Shown in pieces: positions 1 through 5,155 of a stretch of DNA of 5,155 nucleotides. The position numbers and the translations under genes were made by a program. Numbering within the stretch: position 1 is the stretch's first letter; every line of letters begins with the position of its first letter. Source of the DNA: Draconibacterium sp. Its GTDB lineage: Bacteria > Bacteroidota > Bacteroidia > Bacteroidales > Prolixibacteraceae. The notes under the pieces are model-generated. The model saw only the letters and a program-made list of their open reading frames with translations, was not told the DNA's origin and did not search any database. The stretch spans positions 1-5,155 of the forward strand of contig JALUZN010000510.1 in the NCBI GenBank assembly GCA_027011835.1, read 5' to 3'.

Positions 1-60
1 ACAATATTGTTGCATTTTAGGATTTAACATGAAAATAAGTTTGCAAATTGATAGAGTAAT

Positions 61-1365
61 TTATTTTTTCGAAGTAATAAAATCCTCGATAAAACTGTTT
101 TTAGGTTTTAAAACTGTTTCCTCCCAAATTTTACGGTACTGTTGCTGATGCAAATTATGCTCGCGATACGGAACGCCAATAATAATTTTTTTCCCTTTCG
201 ACTGATTAATGGCAACATAAACAGCACTCGACGGGCATGTTTCGTCGATAAAGCCAATTTCAACAAAAAGGGTTGCTTTCGACCCTTTTAAGAGGTGAGC
301 CGCATCGAAATAGGGAACTGTTTTTAACATTTTTTCGCGGTTGCATGTTGTTGCAAAAGGATTTGGCCATCCTCCTTTTTGGCCAATTAATGTTCTGCCC
401 CAATCGCACATTGCAGGCACAGTTGCCACAGCAGCAGTAACTCGTTTGTCGAGTCCGGCAGCTGCCAGTGCCTGTCCACCACCCTGACTTTCGCCAATTA
501 CCAAAATTCGTTTCCCGTCCCATTCGGGCTGCTGTGTAAGAAAATCTAATGTGCGGAGAAGTCGCAAATACATGCCCCGAAAATAGATGCTATCTCTGTT
601 TTCAAGTCCAAAATGCATATAACCATTCAGCTCTCCTTCTTCCAGATTATCGTAATATTCCTGAGGTTGCCCGTTAAGCATTCCGTGTGCATTTAAATCG
701 AAACAGAGCGCCCCTGCTCCCATTCGCGCATACCGGAGTGCATTTTCAGGTTTTGCCAAACACCACGACCCTTTTACACCGGCCGCATGAACCAACAAAA
801 CAATGGGCAGCGATTTTTCTTTTGCAACTTTTGGCTTAACAAAGTATCCACGTGCAGGTTTTGGCCCTGTACAATTTATCTCAACATTGGTGCAAACAAA
901 CCCTTTAGTAAAATCGGGGATGGAAATACTTTTTATTTCCATGGGCAAATTGCGCAGTGCTTTTCTCTCAGCTTTCCAATATTTTTTTAAATCTTTTGGA
1001 TATTCCGTTTCGGGTTTAAAATCCTCGGGAGCAACAACCAATCCTATTTTTGAAGTTTCGTTACCGGCAGTAATATGCAATATAACCGATGTTGCAGCAT
1101 CAAACGAATCGTTAAAAATTACCGCATCGTCGTTGTATTTTATTTTCCTGACTGAACTTGTCGCACTGTAATTTATCCACGTTTTTATCAAAATAGAATC
1201 GCTGGCAGGTTTGTTTAAATGAACGGTAACCGTAATATTCTCCCCTTTTTTGTATATCCCCGATTCGTTCGATTGTTTTACAACTATGTTTTGTGCTACT
1301 GCTGCTTCCAATGAGCTTACAAGCAGAAAAAGAGAAACTAAAAAATATTGAAGTGATTTCATCAT
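61..1365 (-). CDS. Secreted acetyl xylan esterase / cephalosporin C deacetylase-like alpha/beta hydrolase
   Basis: Predicted exported serine esterase of 434 residues, probably removing acetyl or similar ester groups from carbohydrates in the periplasm or outside the cell; the substrate is inferred. Residues 1-24 form a signal peptide (short basic start, hydrophobic core, cleavage after A22-V-A24). There is no lipobox cysteine. Residues 25 to about 120 look like a beta-rich N-terminal domain. The hydrolase domain follows: HAAG at 193-196 (oxyanion region), an RGMYLRLLRTLDFL helix at 263-276, the nucleophile elbow GESQGGG with Ser293, Asp374 in GFIDETCP, and His403 in PYREHN. Compared from memory with Bacillus Cah, these line up with its Ser, Asp and His. 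The classical CE7 motifs RGQ and HE read NAH (225-227) and HN (403-404), so it is CE7-like but divergent. Seven cysteines in the mature protein could allow disulfides. Two adjacent ATG codons (1365 and 1362) can start it; either keeps the signal peptide. The leader is AT-rich without a clear Shine-Dalgarno. The family call is firm; the substrate is not. Confidence 0.87.
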   Translation of the reverse strand: MMKSLQYFLVSLFLLVSSLEAAVAQNIVVKQSNESGIYKKGENITVTVHLNKPASDSILIKTWINYSATSSVRKIKYNDDAVIFNDSFDAATSVILHITAGNETSKIGLVVAPEDFKPETEYPKDLKKYWKAERKALRNLPMEIKSISIPDFTKGFVCTNVEINCTGPKPARGYFVKPKVAKEKSLPIVLLVHAAGVKGSWCLAKPENALRYARMGAGALCFDLNAHGMLNGQPQEYYDNLEEGELNGYMHFGLENRDSIYFRGMYLRLLRTLDFLTQQPEWDGKRILVIGESQGGGQALAAAGLDKRVTAAVATVPAMCDWGRTLIGQKGGWPNPFATTCNREKMLKTVPYFDAAHLLKGSKATLFVEIGFIDETCPSSAVYVAINQSKGKKIIIGVPYREHNLHQQQYRKIWEETVLKPKNSFIEDFITSKK

Positions 1366-1395
1366 CTAAATTATTAACAAACATTTAGCGAGAAC

Positions 1396-1430
1396 TAAAA
1401 TGCCCTTCTTAAAAAAAGAAGGGCATTTTA
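1396..1430 (-). terminator. Perfect inverted repeat, likely intrinsic terminator of the etfB-etfA-dehydrogenase operon
   Basis: Positions 1396-1410 and 1416-1430 are perfect reverse complements (15 bp) around a 5-nt loop at 1411-1415, which reads as T on the transcribed strand. The stem has a GGGC/GCCC core flanked by A/T runs, so the stem itself supplies a T-run on either strand. It begins 18 nt after the dehydrogenase stop codon, which is where a terminator is expected. The near-symmetry means it could also act on plus-strand transcription. No long separate U-tract follows the stem, so efficiency is uncertain. Confidence 0.8.
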
Positions 1431-1448
1431 AAAACTCAAAGTATAAAA

Positions 1449-3164
1449 TTATTCTTTTGTGTTGAACTTATGAAATTCTAAGTCGCTTACTTCCGATGCG
1501 CTGATAAACTCGGCATTTGCTTTTACTTTTGCTCTTGCAAAACTCACATAATTTTTTGCCGATCGCATAAACATAGCATCGCGTGTGGTATCAATCAATA
1601 AAAGGTAGCTCATAATAATATGGCCTGCCATTTCAACCAAACGACGTGCATGATAATCGATAAATTCATTGTTATCTTCAGCCACTACTGTTTCAACAGC
1701 TTTTTCATAATCGGCTGTCAATTCAATTAATGTACTTCGCAGTTTTTCCAGTTCAGGAGCAATGGGTTCTGCCTCGTAAATTTTAATTTGATTGAGATAA
1801 GCACCTGTTGTTACTCCACGAATTGCAGCTACAACCTGCAATTGTGTTGTACCTTCGTAAATTGAAGTAATACGTGCATCGCGATAAATTCGTTCAACCG
1901 GATAGTCCTTCATAAATCCCGAACCACCATGAATTTGTACCGCATCGTAGGCCAATTCGTTACTGTATTCGCTTGCCATTCCTTTTACTAAAGGAGTATA
2001 AATATCGGCAAGGCGTTGATATTTTTTCATTTCGTTGCGCTCCTCTTTTTCGAGTTTACGCTCTTCCGAAATGTGTGCATACGTTTTATACATATCAACA
2101 AAGCGAGCTGTTTCATACAACAAAGTTCGTGCTGCATCGAGTTTCGCTTTCATGGTCGAAATCATTTCGTAAACTGCCGGAAACTGAATAATCGGTTTTC
2201 CAAATTGTTCGCGCTCTTTTGCATACGCAATTGCTTCGCGGTAAGCAGCTTCGCACAAACCAACCGACTGGGCTGCAATTCCCAAACGGGCACCGTTCAT
2301 AAGTGCCATTACATATTTTATTAATCCCATTCGGCGCGAGCCAACAATTTCAGCCGGAGCATCTTTAAAAACCAACTCGCAGGTTGGCGACCCGATAATT
2401 CCCATTTTATGCTCGATACGCCGAACGGTTACACCGCCGTGTTGTTTATCGTAAATAAACATCGACAATCCTCTTCCGTCTTTCGTTCCCTGCTCCGAAC
2501 GAGCCAAAACCAACGAAATGTCACCATCGCCGTTTGTAATAAAGCGTTTTACTCCGTTCAATATCCAGGTTTGCTTTTCCTCGTTCCACACTGCTTTTAA
2601 CTGAACAGCTTGCAAGTCGGATCCGGCATCGGGTTCGGTTAAATCCATTGCCATTGTTTCGCCGGCACAAACGCGCGGTAGAAACCGTTCCTTTTGCTCT
2701 TCCGATGCATATTCGTTAATGGTTTCGGCACAGTCTTGTAAACCCCAAATATTAACAAATCCGGCATCGGCCCGCGATACAATATCGGCAGCCATAATGT
2801 ATGGTACAATCGGAAAGTTCAGTCCATCGTATTTATACGGCAGCGACATTCCCATTAATCCGGCCTTAACCAAAGCGTCAACATTTTCCTGTGTTCCCTT
2901 TGCATAAACTACATGTCCGTCAACTACTTTCGGGCCCTCTTCGTCAATTCCTTCGGCATTAGGTGCAACAATATTTCCACAAATATCGCCAACTACTTCC
3001 AAAACCCTGTCGTAACTATCCATTGCATCGCTAAAATTCATAGGAGCAAAATCAAAATCGTTGCTAAACGAATAATCGCGCTCTTTCAATCGAACGATTT
3101 TCTCCATCAACGGATGTTCGAGGTGGAATTTTATCTCTTTATTATCTGTATATAAATTTGCCAT
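1449..3164 (-). CDS. Acyl-CoA dehydrogenase, long form with C-terminal helical extension
   Basis: FAD-dependent acyl-CoA dehydrogenase of 571 residues that interconverts an acyl-CoA and its 2-enoyl-CoA, exchanging electrons with the ETF encoded just upstream. The N-terminal helical domain covers about 1-165. The middle beta-domain carries LTEPDAGSD (175-183), close to dehydrogenase signature 1. The conserved EREQFG segment is at 317-322. Signature 2 is a full match at 410-429 (Q..GG.GF..D....R...D). Glu437 in IYEGTTQ sits where the short- and medium-chain enzymes have the catalytic base. Short-chain enzymes are near 380 residues; here a charged, lysine/glutamate-rich insertion (about 358-390) and a helical tail (about 460-571) are added, as in the long bacterial forms that include DmdC-type enzymes. 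Chain length and direction (oxidation or enoyl-CoA reduction) cannot be read from sequence. The start lies 25 nt after the etfA stop, preceded by an A-rich leader (AAAAAGCAAGAAA). No membrane segment or signal peptide is seen. Confidence 0.93.
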   Translation of the reverse strand: MANLYTDNKEIKFHLEHPLMEKIVRLKERDYSFSNDFDFAPMNFSDAMDSYDRVLEVVGDICGNIVAPNAEGIDEEGPKVVDGHVVYAKGTQENVDALVKAGLMGMSLPYKYDGLNFPIVPYIMAADIVSRADAGFVNIWGLQDCAETINEYASEEQKERFLPRVCAGETMAMDLTEPDAGSDLQAVQLKAVWNEEKQTWILNGVKRFITNGDGDISLVLARSEQGTKDGRGLSMFIYDKQHGGVTVRRIEHKMGIIGSPTCELVFKDAPAEIVGSRRMGLIKYVMALMNGARLGIAAQSVGLCEAAYREAIAYAKEREQFGKPIIQFPAVYEMISTMKAKLDAARTLLYETARFVDMYKTYAHISEERKLEKEERNEMKKYQRLADIYTPLVKGMASEYSNELAYDAVQIHGGSGFMKDYPVERIYRDARITSIYEGTTQLQVVAAIRGVTTGAYLNQIKIYEAEPIAPELEKLRSTLIELTADYEKAVETVVAEDNNEFIDYHARRLVEMAGHIIMSYLLLIDTTRDAMFMRSAKNYVSFARAKVKANAEFISASEVSDLEFHKFNTKE

Positions 3165-3189
3165 TTTCTTGCTTTTTAATTGTAAAAGA

Positions 3190-4209
3190 CTATTTCGAAT
3201 TCTTTTTGTAACTCTTAATCATTTTCGGAATGATTTCAGCAACATCGCCATTAATTACATAATCGGCAATAGAGTTTATCGGGGCTTCCGGATCGGTATT
3301 AATTGCAATAATCTGTGCCGATTCTTCCATTCCCGCACGGTGCTGAATTTGCCCTGAGATTCCACACGCTATATAAAGTTTTGGACGAACCGTTACACCA
3401 GTCTGCCCTATCTGACGTTCGTGTTCAGCAAATCCGGCATCCACCGCAGCACGCGATGCTCCCACTTCGCCGCCTAACACTTCGGCTAAATCGTAAAGCA
3501 ATTTAAAGTTCTCTTTCGAGCCAACACCATATCCTCCAGATACAACAATCGATGCACCTTTAATGTTTACTTTACTCTTCTCCATATGACGTTCAATAAT
3601 TTCGACAACAAAATCGGTGTCGTCGACATATTTTGCCACATCGAGAGTTACAACTTCTCCTTTGTAGTTTTCGTCAAGAATCTCTTTTTTCATTACCCCT
3701 TCGCGGACGGTTGCCATTTGCGGACGGCAATCGGGGTTAATAATGGTGGCAATAATATTACCTCCAAATGCAGGACGAATCTGATAAAGGAGATTTTCGT
3801 AATTTTTATCTTGTTTTTTATCGAAATGGTCGCCAATTATTAAACTCGTGCAGTCGGCGGTTAATCCACTGTGTAATGCCGAAGAAACACGAGGCCCAAG
3901 GTCGCGACCAATTGACGAAGCACCCATTAACGCAATTTGTGGTTTCTCCTCATCGAAAAGTTTTACAACTATTGATGTGTGCGGCAAAGTTTGATAAGGG
4001 AACAAACGCTCGTCGTCGGCCAGATAAAGTGTATCTACTCCGTAAGGAATAATCTGTTTTTCAACACCGTCGAGTTTATGACCAATTGCAATTGCCTCCA
4101 ATTTACAATTTAACTCATTTGCCAACCCTCTTCCTTTTGTCAGCAACTCCTGACTCACATCAGCAACCTGACCATCTTCTATTTCGCAATAAACAAATAT
4201 ATTATTCAT
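3190..4209 (-). CDS. etfA: Electron transfer flavoprotein alpha subunit
   Basis: Alpha subunit (339 residues) of the cytoplasmic heterodimeric electron-transfer flavoprotein; it binds the FAD that shuttles electrons to or from the acyl-CoA dehydrogenase. The N-terminal domain begins NNIFVYCEIEDGQ and contains ASSIGRDLGPRVSSAL (97-112), GLTADCT (115-121) and RPAFGGN (145-151), all typical of the family. The C-terminal FAD domain shows GGYGVGSKENF (225-235), SRAAVDAGF (252-260), GQTGVTVRP (268-276) and a full match to the ETF-alpha signature at 278-304 (LYIACGISG.IQH..G through to AIN), followed by TDPEAPI (305-311). Length is normal and nothing is broken. Its ATG lies 18 nt after the etfB stop, behind an A-rich leader (AAAAAGAAATTAAT), so the two subunits are almost certainly co-transcribed. 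The next gene is the dehydrogenase. Confidence 0.96.
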   Translation of the reverse strand: MNNIFVYCEIEDGQVADVSQELLTKGRGLANELNCKLEAIAIGHKLDGVEKQIIPYGVDTLYLADDERLFPYQTLPHTSIVVKLFDEEKPQIALMGASSIGRDLGPRVSSALHSGLTADCTSLIIGDHFDKKQDKNYENLLYQIRPAFGGNIIATIINPDCRPQMATVREGVMKKEILDENYKGEVVTLDVAKYVDDTDFVVEIIERHMEKSKVNIKGASIVVSGGYGVGSKENFKLLYDLAEVLGGEVGASRAAVDAGFAEHERQIGQTGVTVRPKLYIACGISGQIQHRAGMEESAQIIAINTDPEAPINSIADYVINGDVAEIIPKMIKSYKKNSK

Positions 4210-4227
4210 ATTAATTTCTTTTTAAGG

Positions 4228-5103
4228 TTAACCAATTGTATGACTTTCGAGTAACTCTACAATAAGACTTTCAATGTCCTCGTCGGAAGATGAAATTGCT
4301 TTCGAGTCTTTTGCCTGAAGCACTACATTCTCTATCGATTTTACTTTTGTCGGCGATCCTTTTAATCCCAACTGATCGGGTTCTGTATCGATATCTGCTA
4401 CAGTCCATTCTTTCAGAATTAACCCTTCTCGCTTGCTATATAACTGCTTGCTCTCTTCATCTAAAGCTTCTATTTCGGTAGCTGTTTTTGCGTGTTTATA
4501 TTTCATCAACAATTTAGCGTTTCGTGCTCTGCAATCGGGAGCCGAACCGTTTACTGTAATTACCAGTGGCAGTGGAGATTTTACGGTTTCTACACCACTC
4601 TCTAAGCGGCGTTTAACAGTTATCGAGTTATCGTCTAACGCTGTAATTTCTTCAACATAAGTAATCTGCAACATACCCAGCTTTTCGGCAACCTGCGGCC
4701 CCACCTGGGCTGTATCTCCGTCGATTGCCTGCCGTCCGGCAACAATAATATCAATATTACCAACTTTCTTAAGTGCCTGCCCAATTGCGTACGAAGTTGC
4801 CAGAGTATCGGAGCCGGCAAAAGCACGGTCGGTAAGCAAAATTCCACCATCAGTTCCGCGGAAAAGACCTTCGCGAATTATGTCGGCTGCCCTTCCCGGT
4901 CCCATTGTTACAATCTCAACGGTCGATTGAGGGAATTTATCTTTTATTCTCAATGCTTGTTCAAGTGCATTTAAATCTTCAGGATTAAAAATAGCAGGCA
5001 GTGCTGCCCGATTAATAGTTCCGTCAGCTTTCATTGCATCTTTACCAACGTTCCTTGTGTCGGGAACTTGTTTGGCTAAAACAATAATTTTGTAAGCTTT
5101 CAT
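4228..5103 (-). CDS. etfB: Electron transfer flavoprotein beta subunit, bifurcating-type motifs
   Basis: Beta subunit (291 residues) of the electron-transfer flavoprotein and first gene of the operon. Family hallmarks are KQVPD (11-15), NPEDLNALEQAL (40-51), MGPG (67-70), a near match to the ETF-beta signature at 163-183 (one substitution, Ser169), and LGLKGSPTKV (245-254). The nucleotide-binding region reads LLTDRAFAGSDTLATS (89-104) and GRQAIDGDTAQVGP (123-136). From family knowledge, these blocks resemble the NADH/FAD-binding beta subunits of electron-bifurcating ETFs. Mitochondrial-type subunits, which hold AMP there, instead read roughly DDDxxQTGQ. This suggests, but does not prove, a second FAD in this subunit. 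The partner-contact segment differs from the usual RYP/RYA-type motif and reads CRARNAKLLMKYKHA (191-205). The protein is somewhat longer than the roughly 255-265 residues usual for the family, with an acidic C-terminal tail. The start is the only ATG that keeps the complete N-terminal strand; the leader is AT-rich without a Shine-Dalgarno. Confidence 0.95.
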   Translation of the reverse strand: MKAYKIIVLAKQVPDTRNVGKDAMKADGTINRAALPAIFNPEDLNALEQALRIKDKFPQSTVEIVTMGPGRAADIIREGLFRGTDGGILLTDRAFAGSDTLATSYAIGQALKKVGNIDIIVAGRQAIDGDTAQVGPQVAEKLGMLQITYVEEITALDDNSITVKRRLESGVETVKSPLPLVITVNGSAPDCRARNAKLLMKYKHAKTATEIEALDEESKQLYSKREGLILKEWTVADIDTEPDQLGLKGSPTKVKSIENVVLQAKDSKAISSSDEDIESLIVELLESHTIG

Positions 5104-5142
5104 TCGATAATTATTTTATTTATTTCTATCTATTTTCAGTTT

Positions 5143-5150
5143 AAAATATA
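5143..5150 (-). promoter_or_regulatory. Possible Bacteroidota -7 promoter element upstream of etfB
   Basis: On the minus strand this reads TATATTTT, seven of eight positions of the Bacteroidota consensus TAnnTTTG, about 40 nt before the etfB ATG. The matching -33 TTTG element would lie beyond the window edge and cannot be checked. In such AT-rich sequence a match of this quality is easily fortuitous. An upstream gene sharing the transcript is equally possible. Confidence 0.2.
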
Positions 5151-5155
5151 AATAC

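Noticed and set aside
1..47. Small palindromes ACAATATTGT (1-10) and TTTGCAAA (40-47) downstream of the esterase
   Set aside because: They are too short and AT-rich to call an operator, terminator or attachment site, and no loop or T-tract accompanies them. No terminator for the esterase is visible before the window edge.
29..148. Short plus-strand frame (about 39 codons) starting with ATG at 29 near the left edge
   Set aside because: Most of it runs antisense through the end of the esterase gene and the product has no recognisable features.
803..1171. Plus-strand open frame of 122 codons opposite the esterase gene
   Set aside because: It lies wholly antisense to a gene with clear catalytic motifs, has no recognisable domain and no convincing leader. 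It is best explained as a shadow frame.
1378..1385. Promoter-like AATGTTTG upstream of the esterase on the minus strand
   Set aside because: It misses the first T of TAnnTTTG, has no TTTG at the -33 distance, and would give a nearly leaderless transcript. It is too weak to list as a feature.
2621..2770. Repeated string ATCCGGCATCGG at 2621-2632 and 2759-2770, with a shorter form at 3432-3441
   Set aside because: Each copy lies in coding sequence and encodes an Asp-Ala-Gly or Asp-Ala-Asp stretch read on the minus strand, so it reflects shared codon choice rather than a functional DNA repeat.
3768..4052. Plus-strand open frame of 94 codons opposite etfA, plus similar antisense frames opposite the dehydrogenase and etfB
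   Set aside because: All are embedded in well-conserved genes on the other strand, show low-complexity or unrecognisable products, and have no promoter or leader evidence.

Overview
The window holds four complete genes, all on the minus strand, so the biological order runs from the right end to the left. The sequence is moderately AT-rich. Gene leaders are very AT-rich with no strong Shine-Dalgarno motif, and an ETF/acyl-CoA dehydrogenase cluster lies beside a secreted esterase of a carbohydrate-degrader type. Together these suggest a Bacteroidota (Bacteroidales/Marinilabiliales-like) bacterium. The lineage is inferred from protein style and leader composition, not from a marker gene.

Region 1 (about 5103 down to 1449) is a compact three-gene operon, etfB - etfA - acyl-CoA dehydrogenase, with intergenic gaps of 18 and 25 nt. 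EtfB and EtfA form the heterodimeric electron-transfer flavoprotein, and the 571-residue dehydrogenase is its obvious redox partner. EtfB carries sequence blocks (DRAFAGSDTLATS and AIDGDTAQVGP) that I associate with NADH-dependent, electron-bifurcating ETFs rather than the AMP-containing mitochondrial type. The unit may therefore couple NADH, ferredoxin and an acyl-CoA/enoyl-CoA pair, although ordinary acyl-CoA oxidation is not excluded. The operon ends at a perfect 15-bp hairpin at 1396-1430.

Region 2 (1365 down to 61) is a single gene for an exported alpha/beta-hydrolase of the acetyl xylan esterase/cephalosporin C deacetylase type. It has a signal peptide, an N-terminal beta-rich domain and a complete predicted Ser-Asp-His triad, but it lacks two motifs that define classical CE7 esterases. 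It starts only 30 nt beyond the hairpin, which leaves little room for its own promoter.

The flanks (1-60 and 5104-5155) are short and carry no gene I can support. No RNA genes, CRISPR arrays, insertion sequences or long repeats were seen. No stretch longer than 300 bases lacks a gene. I found no clearly novel multi-gene system. The points worth checking are the ETF type, its pairing with a long-form dehydrogenase, and the divergent esterase.
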